Assembly: GCA_963678705.1 (NCBI GenBank)
Contig: OY783208.1
Location: 1,612,001-1,676,000, forward strand
From: Panorpa germanica
Lineage: Eukaryota > Arthropoda > Insecta > Mecoptera > Panorpidae
Length of the DNA stretch: 64,000 bases
Direction: 5' to 3'
Shown here: in pieces, positions 32,527 through 45,785 of the stretch
Layout: each line of letters opens with the position of its first letter
How positions within the stretch are numbered: the first letter of the stretch is position 1
Position numbers and translations under genes: made by a program
Notes under the pieces: generated by a model
The model's input: the letters and a program-made list of their open reading frames with translations, nothing else
The model's database searches: none
Told to the model about the DNA's origin: nothing

Positions 32527-33874
32527 TAACCAACACGCTGCGCTGGTTCCTACGTAGGCCCGGTCTGTCTTACAGGGGATCCGGATGCGGACAACCTCAT
32601 GACCCCCCTCTCACTCCACTTCTACTTACATGACTAAAATTTATCAAAAGTTAGGACCTACGTAATTTAAGTTTATTAAATAAATTTTTAATTTGAAATT
32701 GATTGAATTTCTTAAAATTAATTTTATGATAATATTTTAAAACTTCATTGATGTATAGATTACGTAACATATATATAACTTAGATAACATATCATAATAT
32801 CAGTGAAATAATTAATTAAAATAGAATATAAATTTTAGATATTTTAAGCGCACCACGCTTTTATTATTATGATACGGCTAAAATGTTTTTCTCTTCCATT
32901 AATTACTTCATTCACTTGAAACAAATTAAAGATTATTTTATAAAAAACATTTTCCATTTAATTTTAATTTTCTTTTTTAGTCACTTTAGTTATCAAAGTA
33001 AAACGTGGAAAAGTAAATAAAGAATCTTTTGTATTTATTATCTAGTGCAAGCATTGGACGTGTCATTTCTTTCTGGTTGCAATTTATCCATCAGCAACGC
33101 ATAGGGGAGAAACAGCCTCTATGATGGGTCGTACTGGAATTACGCGCACGTGTCTATTCAAAATGGAATCATAACCAATTTGTGAACAACGTCATAATAG
33201 TTCAACTGTCAAACATCCAATGGGTTTGTGGTCCTTTGTCTTAATTTCTATAAAACTGTGTAATTCTCCCTTTATTGTAATGTTCCGGGTGTATGTTTAT
33301 ATTCTTATATGATTATTCTTGCAACTCAGGCGGCACCGCAAGGGGCGGCATAACTAGCGACATGAAATTACAACATTTAAAAAATTAATTCATGATTTGT
33401 TGCACGCCACTGCTTATGCGCTGTTAGTGTATTTTGACCATTTGACGACCATTTGATGATTTTGATAAATTTACAAAAAACCTGCTCAATTAAATTCAGG
33501 ACGTAGCCCTTAATTCTCCAAATAAACGACGCGCCCTTATTGAAATCCGTAGAAAAAACTTGCTGTTCCAATTTTACATTTAAACCTCAAGGAGAGAGAG
33601 AGTCCTGCCCATTCCCAATTCACGAATTTTCTAAAGCTAAAGCTAGGAGGGTTGAACTGTAGCAGATCATCATTTCAATGTTGTTTTTATTTTCAAGATG
33701 TAAATAGCGTTTGTAGATTTTGTGCTGTTTCCCCTTAAATCACAATCAAAGTTCATTTTAAGGAAAGAACATTCAAGGGGCGGCATTTCAAGGGGCTTGC
33801 ATAACCCTGGGATAATCCACTGCACTGCATTTTAACAGAAAACCAAATCATCCCCAACATAAACAAGAATTCCA
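32527..33874. other. Intergenic, no gene seen
   Basis: Contains a family A end scrap at 33219-33270 (GGGTTTGTGGTCCTTTGTCT) and a Helitron-like end motif near 33278 (TGTAATGTTCCGGGTGTATG). The rest is unassigned. Confidence 0.4.
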
Positions 33875-34140
33875 CCTGAAAACGTCCGGAAGAGACAACG
33901 ACGACCTATTTGCGACACTTGTCATAAAGAATTGACATTCGAACACCTGCTACTGCGTGTAATACATTTTACCACTAGACGGCAACATTCCTGGCCTACT
34001 TTATGACAACGGCACTAATATTAACAAACTATTAAAATGTTTACAGGACACAAAATTAACAAATAAAACAGGAAAAGGATCTGTGCAATTACACTGTCCT
34101 AAAACTAAATTAAATAAATTAGGAAAATCTGCAACATAAA
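33875..34140 (+). pseudogene. Decayed non-LTR retrotransposon C-terminus
   Basis: The plus strand reads R-R-P-I-C-D-T-C-H-K-E-L-T-F-E-H-L-L-L, the zinc-knuckle block at the end of Jockey/I-type ORF2. The last Cys is replaced and a frame break follows. The next frame reads L-L-K-C-L-Q-D-T-K-L, typical of the family's final segment. It is inactive. Confidence 0.55.
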
Positions 34141-35798
34141 AGAAAATGCTTGCGTGAATTTAAGGTTTATTTAACATAATTAAAGGTACCTGTTTAGTAA
34201 ATAATGTTACCTAATGCACAACGTTTTGTGACCTATTTTGAGTAGCATTGGGTTCTTCCTTTTTCAAAGAAATACAGTTTGGTGTGATTTTATTTTGCAA
34301 AGACTTAAATTTATTTTTATATTAGCCTTAGTCCTGAGCGCTGTACCCCTTAAGACATTTTGTCCATCAAATTCAATTCATCGCGTAAACCGAACTATGA
34401 TAACGTTATCAACGAATTTGCTGTAGAACCAAGCAAGAAAGGAACCGGAAATCACACTTTGGAACCGTGCTCCAGTGAGACGCATACGAAATTATATTTT
34501 GTGTGAATCATTTTTCTTCAATTTCATTTATTCATGATTTTTTGTTCGATTTGAAAAATCAATTTTATTCAAATAATTCAATGACCTGACGCACAAACGT
34601 TGGTGCGTTGTTCTTGATACAATTTGCTGTTGTTTTTATGTAAAATATATGTAATACACAGAACATAAATATTACGAATATGTAGAACTTAAATAAGTAT
34701 ATATAAAATACTTTTTGTATTAAATTTACCGCCATTATGGCTCCAAGAAAGTGACGGTGGTGTAAAGAAGCCTAAGCGTATTACAGTAGAAACGAATAAT
34801 AACTTGTGGCCTTGAATCTAGCGGTATTTCACTTGACCAACAAATATTAGTTGTTTTTGGTTTGTGACAATATTTCATCTATTTTTTATTGTATTCATTA
34901 TTTTGCTAATTTCTTCTTGTTTTTTTAATTTGATGACGTGGACCTGTGTCCAGGGCTCGAGGGGGCCTTCAGCTCAGGCCGTTTTGAAATTTAGTTTTGC
35001 AGTAATGGACCATTCTAACTTTTTGGTGATTTGGAATCTATTTTGCATCGACGATAAACGTCAGAGCGAATAAGTTGTTATTTTTGTGTTTTGGAACACC
35101 GCACGGACCTGATGTCTGGGACGCCATGGTTTTTGGTATTTTATTAATTTCTATTCGTGCGGTGTTCTCTTTATTTTAGGTTTTGCTTATTCCATTAATT
35201 ACTCATTTTGTTATCATCAACGCAAAAAGGATTTTTATTGGTTTTCTTTCCAGTTATCATTATTGGGATAAATCTAACATCTCTAGATGCAACATTTTAT
35301 GGATTAAATTGTTACTTAACTTTACTAGTGAATCCATTATTTATTTAATCCTAGTTCCGGCTCATTGTCACCCTGGTTAATCACTGATCCGGCCCATCTG
35401 ATACCTGATAAATATGTCATGATGGAATTGCATCCCCATGGTTTCTTCGCTGCAAACTAAACCCATCAAACAAACCAGTACTACCTTAAAGAAACAAGAT
35501 GCGCTAAGGACGGTTTGTCGGCTGTAGTTTTATTAATTAGTAGGAAAGAGACCTATATCGTAATCAGTAGAAACATAACACATTCATGTACACGACGTAT
35601 GCGAGTTTTTAATGCTCTGAATTATTGAATAATTTTCGGGTGGTCGCTGAAACCTTAGATTTAAAATGGACTGTCTGATTTGTTAACTTGAAACAGAAAT
35701 ATAATATTTCTTGTTATTACGAGTGATTTGTTGTTTTATACTAAAACGATGATTCTACTAACTATATCTATTGTGTTGCAACGATAGGTTAAAACTAG
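34141..35798. other. Intergenic, no gene seen
   Basis: Short open stretches at 34238-34426, 34864-35073 and 35183-35380 have hydrophobic, phase-random composition and no recognisable family. The GC-richer patch at 34940-34985 may be part of an unidentified repeat. Confidence 0.35.
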
Positions 35799-35806
35799 TT
35801 AATAAT

Positions 35807-36986
35807 CAGAGATGTGCACAAATGCTTTTCAAAAGCATTTAAATACAAAATGCAAATACCTCGTTATTTTCCTATTTCAAATACACAAATAAAAAATAAA
35901 TATCATGTTAGTATTTAAATACGAAATACGTATTTTAAAAATACTTTTGAGAAAATAGAATTCTCTTTATGTTACTAATATAAATGTTATTTATGTCACG
36001 GATTTTAATGCCACTATTTGTTCAAACAATTTATCTTTCATTTTTCGTCGATGAGGTCTCATTATCATTGAAACAGGTGTTGCATTTTAAAAATATTTTC
36101 TTTATGTATGGATAATTAATTAAAGAATCTAAGTTAGTATTATTGTCTTTTAAATACTGCAATGTTTCTATGCAGTTCTATGGTTGTGTTACCATGGTCA
36201 CTGGCTGTCGAAGAGTCCAAGTCATCCACAAACATATAATAAGATTCGTTGTTTTCCTTTTTCTTATTAGTTGTATCACATACAGTTTTCATATTTTCCT
36301 GTTTTATTTTCCGTACTTCAGAGACAAACAATTCTTTTACGTATTCCTTGTTTGGCTGCGGCACCCCATTTAAGTTTAAAAAATTGATAATGAATAACTT
36401 AACTATAGGCAGGTAGTTTTAACAGGAATTAGTTTTATTTTGTAGAAGGATAAAATATTTATATGTAGTTGGGGTAGTTTAGGGATTAAAGCGAAGGGTA
36501 GTAGGTAAAATAATATTTATTTATGTATATATATTTCAGTAAGGAATGTAGTGGAGTGATTGTCTTGTAGTAAAACAAATAATGAACGAGAAAATATGAT
36601 AAACAAATTTAGGAAAACGAAAATCATATCTCTTATGGTGGGGTGGTGGTAACAGGAAGGATAATAAAATAATAGGCACATCTATCATTTTAAATTAGAA
36701 TTATTAAGACAATTGTGCAGATACTTTTAGATCATAGATGGTGCTAATGTTGGTGGGGTTTTAAGTTTATATTAAAAAAATAATATTTACTGATTAACAC
36801 TATGAAGTAACAAAAATGAAAAAAGTATTTTGTATTTTCCAAATAGGAAATAGGTTTGTAAAAGTTTTCAAATAAAATATAAAATTCTATACTCTTAAAA
36901 GATATTTAAATACGAAATAGAAAATAGGTATTTACTATTTTGTATTTGCATTTTGAGTATATGTATTTGAAAAACGCACATCTCTG
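35807..36986 (-). mobile_element. hAT transposon with decayed transposase C-terminus
   Basis: The ends are CAGAGATGTGC and GCACATCTCTG, flanked by TTAATAAT (35799-35806) and TTTATAAT (36987-36994), an 8-bp target duplication with one mismatch. On the minus strand, 36364 down to 35991 reads as the end of a hAT transposase. One frame has D-D-L-D-S-S-T-A-S and T-T-I-E-L-H-R. The next has N-Y-P-Y-I-K-K-I-F-L-K-C-N-T and S-S-T-K-N-E-R. The last has L-F-E-Q-I-V-A-L-K-S. These match the order of the dimerisation domain, broken by at least two frameshifts. Confidence 0.75.
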
Positions 36987-36994
36987 TTTATAAT

Positions 36995-37498
36995 GATATA
37001 CACTAGGTTCTACGACAACGATGGGTTCTACTAACTATATCCATTGTAAATAAGTTTGCTAGAACGAGGTTATATTGAATATATTTAATACACATCTGTG
37101 GCTATGTTAATGATGGAATAATTCTAATTACCAAACGTAAACTACTAATTACTACAGCGAAGTGTTTTGCTTTAAACCATTTGGGCGGTAACAATATTTG
37201 GAATAGCGGAATGCTTTTTACTAGAAACAACTAGGCAGCGGTTTGGTTGTATTAACTATTTTTATTAGGTATAAGTTTATTTGTCGTATTTTATATTTAT
37301 TATATTATTAGCATATGGTGGTTTGCAGATTGTTACGAGTTTGTACGGAAATTGTCATTTTATAATGTTTCAATAATAATGTCACCCTGTAGTTACTTTA
37401 TATTAATTATATTTTTAAATGAATATTTTCTTAGACATTAGCAGCATATGTTATTTTGATTGAAGTTAAAATTATTTCTTTAAGACTTTATACTTATA
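36995..37498. other. Intergenic, no gene seen
   Basis: AT-rich. It contains a second copy of the sequence just left of the hAT element (CTACTAACTATATC at 35755 and 37030), a short duplication outside the element. Confidence 0.4.
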
Positions 37499-38250
37499 CT
37501 AGAGTTTACCCCCGTCGCAAAGCGACGTCTTTTTGGCGTGTATGATTTGAATCCAATAAAATAATTCGTAATTACATTTCATATTTAATTCTATTTTTAA
37601 ATTGAAATAATAAACTCGCACAATAATAAAATAATTTCTCAATTTATCAAAATAAAAAATATTTTCAATTTATGCGTTATTTGATCAATTTTTTTTTTCA
37701 AAAATTGGGATTTTTTTTGCGATTCGTAAATAAGTTACCAAGGTTAGTCTATATACAAAATTTCAACTTTCTAGCACAATTTTTACTTTTGGCAAATACT
37801 GCCCCCGTGCCCCCAAATAAAATTTTGAAATTTTGAATTTCTTTTTATTAATAATATACTTAATTATTCTAGAATCCAGAATATGAACTTTCTCCAAAGT
37901 TCCCTACCGGGCCCCCGAATTTCTTCAACCCCCCTTTTTTTAATTTCTGAATTTCTAATTTTTGAGAAATGTCAGCATTGAATACCTTAATACACATGCA
38001 AAATTTCAACTTTCTATCTTTTACGAATTAAATGTAATGTAAAGGGCTCACTTTTTTTCTAGTTTGTCCAAAATTACGACTTTTCAGGAAATTCAGGGAA
38101 AAATTCGGGGACGCCAAGAATCTTAGAATTTTTTTCTCTACGAAATAGGAAATTTTCAAAAACATTGACGAAGCTGTTTTCGCGCTGCCATACAAAATTC
38201 ACTACCAAAGATATAAGATCATAAACATACACTTGGAACATTATAAATAA
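37499..38250 (-). mobile_element. Helitron-like element, family C, with 3' terminus
   Basis: On the minus strand the 3' end has a perfect hairpin CGTCGC-TTT-GCGACG (37513-37527), then about 10 bases, then CTAG at 37499-37502 followed by T. The body (AAAATTTCAACTTTCTA, TGCCCCCGTGCCCCCAAAT) recurs inverted at 39658-40345 and in the same orientation at 57975-58475. The far end carries CACTTGGAACATTATAA in all three copies. It is non-coding, hence non-autonomous. Confidence 0.65.
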
Positions 38251-39410
38251 GAAGTAATTTGTAGATAACGGAAGTTGTCACGACAGACTCACATTACTCA
38301 CTTATTACCTAAATTAAACACACGGACAACGCCGGGTGATACAATCAAAACACGATGATAAGTCCCTACTATCAGACTTCTAAAACTCATATCACAACTT
38401 CAGTATTTTTCTTTGGTCATTTCTTATAATTTTTTCTTTTTGTTTTCTAATTCTCAATCTCAAACCAAACCCTTCAATAATTCAATAAATATTCAACATC
38501 CAACATCAATCAACAAACAACAACGAAATCGAAATTGTCAAATTAATAGAACACAGAGAACTTATATATAAAATGAATTATATTTTATGTGTGAGAGCTA
38601 ATTGTGAAACATAAAATTGTATTGAATTGTGAAAGTTAAACTTAATTTTATTATTATCAAAATTTTAATTTTAATTGTATTATATTATTATTTTATTGAA
38701 CGAAATGTTCCTTAAATCAGCTTAGCACCGGGCCCCTCTTTTGTTCACGTCGGCCCTGACTAATTCATTTAAAATAGTTTTAAAGATTAAAAACTTTAAG
38801 TCAAGCCATGGCGTCTAAAACGGAAACTTGTAGAAAATGTTTATCAAAATGACCGCAATTAAAAATTATCGAAATAATGAACCAACGGAAGTGCGAAACC
38901 GTTGGGCTATGGAACAAACGTTGAAGCGTGTACACTGTCTGTTGACCATTAGAAAAGTTGATAGAAATTATTTTGTCTTTCAATTTGCCGCCGTTCTGAA
39001 ATGTAGACCACGTGGGCCCTTAGAAACGGCCCTGCTTAAGTAAGACCAGCGTTCAAATGTCATAAAAAGTGTTTGATCGGAAGGGCGCGTATAATTTGTG
39101 GACCCTAAGGGTACGCCTAAGTACACGGGCGCTTTTAACAGCCCCTTGGTTCTAACGAACTAAAATATCCAACTTTTTGACATTTGACGCATTCAGACCC
39201 CGGTGCATTAATTTTCATAGAATTGTTCAACAAATTCAGACAACAATTCGTCTTGAAACAAAAATTAATAACCGGCTCTTAATTCTAATGAGCATTTGTC
39301 TATTGAATTTGTATTAAAGTTAGGAATAATTTTAACAGTGTAGATGATAACCATATCTGCGTTTTACAGGAACAATATTCCAGAAATTCGTACGAAAATA
39401 AAATTAGTTT
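38251..39410. other. Intergenic, no gene seen
   Basis: AT-rich sequence with GC-richer patches near 38730 and 39010 (CACGTGGGCCC). No ORF is credible. Confidence 0.35.
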
Positions 39411-39483
39411 AATGGGAAAGTGTCCTATGTTTTAATTTCTATAAAACTGTGCTATATATTGATAAAGTTGGTTACCAGAACCG
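39411..39483 (-). mobile_element. Family A end fragment
   Basis: AATGGGAAAGTGTCCTATGT through GGTTACCAGAACC matches only the outer 70 bases of family A. Confidence 0.55.
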
Positions 39484-39657
39484 CATGAATTTATGAGGTC
39501 ATTAAAGAAATTAAAGTTAAGAAGTTAAGTTCGATTGCCGCCCTATTTTCACGTCTATGCATTGCCAACTCGTTTGTAAAAGAAAGGCACAAAGGAACTT
39601 GTCAAACGTCAGTTAATACTGACAGCTGTCACGTGCAACACATAAAGTTTTCTATAT

Positions 39658-40345
39658 TATAATGTTCCAAGTGTATATTTATATGTTTGTTTGTTGCTGA
39701 AATTCGTATGGTAGAATGAAAACGGCTTAGTCAAAGTTTTTGAAAGTTTCCTATTTCGTAGAGAAAAAAATTCTAAGACTTTTGACGTCCCCGGATTTTT
39801 CCCTGAATTTCTTGGAAACCCGTAATTTTGGAAAAACTAAAAAAACATTTTTTACTTTTTACTCTATAACTTTTAATTCGTATAAGATAGAAAGTTGAAA
39901 TTTGGTTTGTGTATTAAGGTATTCAATGCTGACATTTAGAAATTGATAAATTGGAAATGAGAGCGTTGAGAAAATTAGAGGGCCCGGTAGGAAACTTTAG
40001 AAAAAACTCAAATATTGGATTACTTAATAATAGAACACGTAATTAAAAAAAAATCAAAATTCATAAATTTTATTTGGGGAACGGGGGCGGTTTTTGCCGA
40101 GAGTAAAAATTGGGCTAGAAAGTTGAAATTTGATATATGGGCTAACTTTGGTACCTAATTTACGAATCGAAAAAAAAAATCCCAAATTTTGAAAAAAAAG
40201 TTGGTCAAATAACGCAATAAATTGAAAAATTATTTTATTATTGTGCGAGTTTATTATTTCAATTTAAAAATAGAATTAAATATGAAATGTAATTACGAAT
40301 TATTTTATTGGATTCAACTCATACACACCAAAAAATCACGCCAAT
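39658..40345 (+). mobile_element. Helitron-like family C, inverted copy without 3' hairpin
   Basis: Reverse orientation relative to 37499-38250. It runs from ATAATGTTCCAAGTGTATAT to CACACCAAAAAATCACGCCA, where the terminal hairpin is missing. It sits just before the upstream region of LRR receptor 2. Confidence 0.65.
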
Positions 40346-40759
40346 TAGTCTGCAGATTTAAATACTAGTCGATTGATGTCAAAGTATAGCATCTGTTCTT
40401 TCCTGTACAAATTTGTGCAATGCAATATATAGCAAAGTACTTTCAGTTAATATTTTGTGGTTCGGAAGGCCCGGGGCTTGCCTTTGTTCGGGCCTGTCTT
40501 TAAGAAAATTTGACGTTATCAAAATAAGCAGATGCAAAAATAAATAAAATAATTAACCAAAGGAAATGCGATAGTGATAACCCGATGGAACCAAATGGCA
40601 AAATGTTGCAGAAAATAAGAAGTGGAATTAGTTAGTAGAGCCTCACGCGTCTAAGCAGCATCTATTAAGACTACAGTGTTTAGAGTGATTGAAAGTGCGT
40701 TAAAGAAGAAGAAGAATAACAGTTTACTTTATAGAATAGTTTTTGGTGTCTAAATCAAA

Positions 40760-43700
40760 ATGAGCGTTTTAAGGATTTGTCTGTTTATTGCATTTTTTGC
40801 GATTGTGGATGTTCGGGCTTTCTTTCGTAGCACATTTGTTGCGTTTGATAATGAAAACCAATTAGGATCTATTCCAGACGACTGGTACGTTGAAGACCCG
40901 TCGATTGTGATAGACATTGAAGTGATTAATGTAAACGTTTACAAGATAAAAACCGGTGCTTTTAAAGATTTTGTCAATGTCAAAGAGCTGGAGCTAACAG
41001 GGAGAATAACCGCCATTAAGGACGACGCCTTCACTGGAATGGACAAATTAGAACGCATAACACTAAATGGAGTTGGCATTCAACACATCGGTCCAAAAGT
41101 GTTCCATAATTTAAAAAGTTTAAAGTGGTTAGACTTGGCGAGAAATGAGATTATGGAAATAATTCTAACTAACTTAACAATGTTGACAAAACTGGATTTA
41201 TCTCAAAATAATATCACGGAATTAAGTAATGACACTTTTGTAAATTTAAAAAATGTGACATCTATTAACTTAAGTGAGAATAAAATCCGTGCAGTAAAGA
41301 ACGGGTCGTTCGACGATTGTCCAAATCTTGCTACTATAGATTTGAATAACAATCAGATTGCAGATATTGATTCAATTGCGTTGGTAAGCCTGTCCAAGTT
41401 AGAAGCATTGTCCTTAAGTCATAACAATTTAACGAAAGTACCAGTGCAACAGTTGCCGAATTTAGTGGCATTAGATTTGTCACATAACAAAATCACATTT
41501 CTTGAAAGGGACATTTTAATGCAGTTGCCTGAATTGACTGACATCGTGTTGCATCATAACTTAATAACGAAAGTAGATAAAGATTATTTTATTAACACAC
41601 CTAAATTAGAATATTTAGACTTAGATTTTAATTCATTAAAAGAATTTAATTTACCTGATAAATTAGAAAAGATAACAAATGTTTATTTAAAACACAATAA
41701 ATTACAGTCTATAGAATTACCAGCCGCAACTCTGAGTAACATAAAGGTACTAGATTTAAGTGACAACAACTTGACTCACCTTAACGAATCGTTTCAACAT
41801 TTAATTAACCTTCAACAACTGTATTTAAGAAACAACACAATTAAAAGTTTTCCTCTGTGTATACCGGGTAGTTTAACACATTTGAATTTATCTCACAATG
41901 AACTTCATGAGTTAGCACTGGATAAATTCTGTGGCTCTGTGACTCAAGGGAAGCTGCGAATAGTAGATTTATCTCATAACGCAATTACAGAATTAAATAA
42001 CAATAGTTTTGGAAACTTACAAGAGCTGATTTCCATTAGAATGAATAATAATAAAATCCGTTCAATAAAGTCGGGCACATTCTCTGGTTGTAGAAACCTA
42101 ACTAAATTGCATTTGTATGACAATCAGCTGGCAGATATCGAACCAGACGCATTTAGGGACCTTCATAAGTTGGAAGTGTTAATTTTAAGAAACAACAATT
42201 TAAAGACGATAACGTCAAGTCATTTCAAAGGGTTGACGAGTTTAAAGGAATTAGATTTATCATTTAACAATATCACATCCCTTGATCCGTTTCTTTTAAG
42301 CAATTTGACGGAATTGACTCTCATTTGGTTTGACTACAATAAAATAACGAGTTTACCTGAAAGATTCTTTAACGGCACACCTAAACTAGAACTTATAAAC
42401 TTTGGATTTAATTTGTTAAAAGAATTTCATTTGTACGATAACTTAGTCCGTCTGACAGATGTCATCTTACACCACAATGAAATAGAATCTATCAAATTAT
42501 CAGCCACAAGCCAGAATAACATCATTATCATAATTTTAAGTGACAACAAATTGACTCAGCTTGACGAATCGTTTCAACATTTAATTAACCTTCAAGGATT
42601 ATCATTAAGAAACAATAAACTTAAAAGTTTTCCTCTGTGTATACCGGGTAGTTTGACTGAATTGGATTTAGCTCACAATAAACTTCATGGGATAGTACTG
42701 GATAAATTCTGTGGCTCTGCAACTCAAGGGAAGCTGCAAGCAGTAGATTTATCTTCTAATCATTTTACATCTTACAACTTGACCTACACCAACAAATCTT
42801 TACAAGAAACGCAACCAGATTTGAACGAAATTGATTTAAGCGGGAATTTATTGAATGCCGACTCAGTGAAACTAATTCAAAATTATGAGTTGCGTCATAT
42901 AGAAGTTCTAAAAATTGAGCCGCAACTAAAAGATGACGTCAACATCAATCTTAATGAGAACATGAACGGGGAGGGGAACAACACATGGATCGTGGTAACT
43001 TCGGCTGCACTGGCTGTTGCTGTATTTGCAGGTTAGAATTACAATCCTATTTCTCTTAATTGTAAAATAGGCAACCCTCCTAACAATTAACGGTGGCCTA
43101 CAATCTTAATTCAGAGAGAGCTCAGAAAGTGGGGATGGCATGCGTTTTTTGTTCCAGGCCCATGTTTTCCTACTCCTAACATGCTCGTAGCTATTTTGTG
43201 CTAGTTTAGTTATTTGTCTCTGGTCCACATCTTCCCTTCCCCCGTACCCCCAAAGTAAATATTCAGGGGCACCACATTTTGACATTATTCCGTTCAGGAA
43301 AAGTTTCTTGCGAAATTTACATCGCAGCACGGTCCTGTAGGAACCACGTGTCCTGTAGGTCCACGTTACAGCATCCTGAATTAAACAACACCGACCTGGA
43401 ACATAAAACGCACCCTGCACAACCAGAGTAAAATGAATTTCAAATTTATTGAGGACAAAACATAATTAAGTGCTCCTAACTCATAATATTAATAATTACT
43501 ACATGGAAAACCTGTTCCTTTTCAGTAATTGCCGCCATATTGTTTGTGTGCAAACAACGGAGAAGGACGAACCAGAATCCGAATGTCAACGATGCAGTTA
43601 TGTTAAATGAGCTTTATGATGACGTCAGAGGCGCTCCATTTTATGATTATCCCACGTTTCCAATTTACGACTATGTGAGAAGACCTCACATTTATCACTA

Positions 43701-44054
43701 CCCCACGTTCCGTCCATGGTATGACGAAGTTCGCCCACAACCTGTCTATTTAGCGGTCCTGCCTGATATTCCAGGTACGTAATTAGAGAAAGCCCAACGT
43801 GAATTGAACCTAATTATTGAAAAGTCAATTAGTTGCTTTTACAAGCACATTGTGTAACATTGTTACCTAAAGCTTCAAATACAACAATTAAACAATAATT
43901 AAAAAATGTAAATACAAAGAAAGTAAGGTAGTTTTAATTGGGTATGTTCACTATTAACTCGATGTGTTTTTTCAATGTTTTAGGGCCCCAACAATTGGAA
44001 GAGGAAAACCGCGAGCCCGAACCCGAAGAGAATATTTACGAGGAAATTGACTGA
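40760..44054 (+). CDS. Type I membrane LRR receptor 2 with tyrosine-rich tail
   Basis: The exons are 40760-43031, 43526-43774 and 43984-44054, giving 863 residues, with introns in exactly the same places and phases as receptor 1. The first exon has the same length (757 codons plus one base). Layout: signal peptide, about 28 LRRs with the same internal duplication, membrane helix (about 743-767), stop-transfer K-Q-R-R-R, tyrosine-rich tail. The ectodomain differs from receptor 1 at many LRR surface positions. The tail keeps E-L-Y-D-D-V, the Y-D-E-V and Y-L-A-V pair, and the terminal E-N-I-Y-E-E-I-D, while losing the acidic insert after D-D-V and gaining P-E-P-E before the end. A conserved tail under a diverging ectodomain suggests shared signalling with different ligands. 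It is a tandem duplicate of receptor 1 in the same orientation, with 9 kb between them. Confidence 0.85.
43032..43525 (+). other. Conserved intron 1 of LRR receptor 2
   Basis: Same content as 30619-31112, including the CACGTG block. The minus-strand open frame is longer here (43106-43420). I call no gene. Confidence 0.45.
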
Positions 44055-44260
44055 TGACTAACATGACTTCATTTTGGCTCTAAAGTCAGTTTTCTTTATT
44101 TTTGGTTAAACTTAAGCCACACTTGTTTTTAGTTTTAATTTAAGATTTAACCTTAAATGTAGTTTTGAACTTGCCATACGTCATGCGTCAGTAATATATT
44201 ATTTTGTATAAAATTAATAATTAATATTTTTGTATAATATTTAATATAAATTGTTGTATT

Positions 44261-44778
44261 AAGTTAGGAGATATTAACAATTAAAAAAGTCATTTTGTCT
44301 CTTTAATTATTAAAGGGATTCAACGTTGTACACATTCCAAGTGCATGTGACATCACAACCGCTGCCAACCTTACAGCTCATAAATCTCTGCTATATGTAT
44401 TTATATATCAAAATATCAAATATTATTTACAGCTATTTCAAGGAACAATACAATTCCAATATTATGTCTGCCTTAGCAGGGTTAAATAAAATAAAAACTT
44501 ATTATTCTTTTACTTGACTGGATTATTTCGACTACCAACAGCTACAAAACATTACCACAGCACTGACCTACTCAACAAATAACTGACGTTAAAATGTATT
44601 TCACGTCATACAAATATAGCCGACCATTTCTAACGCTAAAACTACAATTCAAACTTTTAATTGCTATATCTCCGTCAACATTTAGATGTTTAATAAAATA
44701 GACACGCCAATACACATTTATTAACATCAATTTCAATCAACAATTGAAAAATCAACCACTAAAAAATGAGCCCATTTC
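44261..44778 (-). mobile_element. Family A element, outer parts missing
   Basis: It begins at AGTTAGGAGATATTAACAAT inside the element and ends at CCACTAAAAAATGAGCCCAT, where the terminal motif is shortened. It lies just after the 3' end of LRR receptor 2. Confidence 0.7.
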
Positions 44779-45785
44779 ATTTGCTGCTAATTGCCTCTTC
44801 CTAGTCCTGAAAAGTTTCATAAAGTCGAATAAAATAGTTTGTTATATATAAAATACGAGAAACTTTAATTAAATTTGCACTTTTAAATTATTTATTACTT
44901 TATATTGAAAGTAAAACAACAATCCCTTAGAAATATGACAGTACGGCAACCATATGCATAAAACTCGGTGATGCTCGGAAATATGACGTCAGAGGACGAA
45001 GATAAATTTGTATATTAGTAAGAGGCGTATTCAGAAGTTTCAGTGAAGGCGTTTTTTAAAAGCAATGTTGTTTTGTTGAAATACTGAAGGTAATCTAAAG
45101 CAAAAATTCAAAAGTCTATTATTATTTGTACATTACAAAATTTCCTAAGTTTATCCATAAAGAAATGTAATTAATTACATCTATACTTAATATAGAAGAT
45201 TCAATTCTTCTAATGGTGACCCTAAAGTACTTATTCGAAATAATTATAACTAAAATCAACAAGAAAGGGAAATATAAATGTTGTTTCTTTTATTTTCTAG
45301 TTCTGTTCATTTTTCTTACCTTTTAAATAAGATAATTTAATTCTTTTTATATTCTAGGGCACTTTAATAACTCTCCCTGAATTGGCACCTGGATTAAATG
45401 GCGTCTGTCTGACATATGTACAGTCTAGCCAATAAACTTTCATATAAAATAAAGTGCATTTGTTTGTGTCGAATGAATTTATCATTGTACCAGTTGTCAT
45501 TATAACACTTCAAATCTCAAACAAATTATCATACACTTAATTTGCATCTTATTCATTTAAGTATTGATTAAAAATAGTATAAAGTAATATATAAAAGTAT
45601 TTTTAAGTGAAAATTGTTCAGGATTTAATTTGTTACTTCATATATTTGAGAGTAAGAAACACAAACTATTAATAAAAACGTTTTAAAGGACTAATCCTGC
45701 TTTTCATATTAACTTTATTATATTTATTTACGTATTACTAAGTATTAATTAATTACAGAAAAGATTTGACATTAATTAAGGTAAT
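44779..45785. other. Intergenic, no gene seen
   Basis: AT-rich. A TGACGTCA palindrome, the CRE/ATF type of site, is at about 44985. No other feature is supported. Confidence 0.35.

Noticed and set aside
43106-43420. 104-codon minus-strand ORF in LRR receptor 2 intron
   Set aside because: It is intronic, and the receptor 1 counterpart is shorter. Conservation follows the whole intron, not the frame. It is kept as a finding about the intron but not as a gene.
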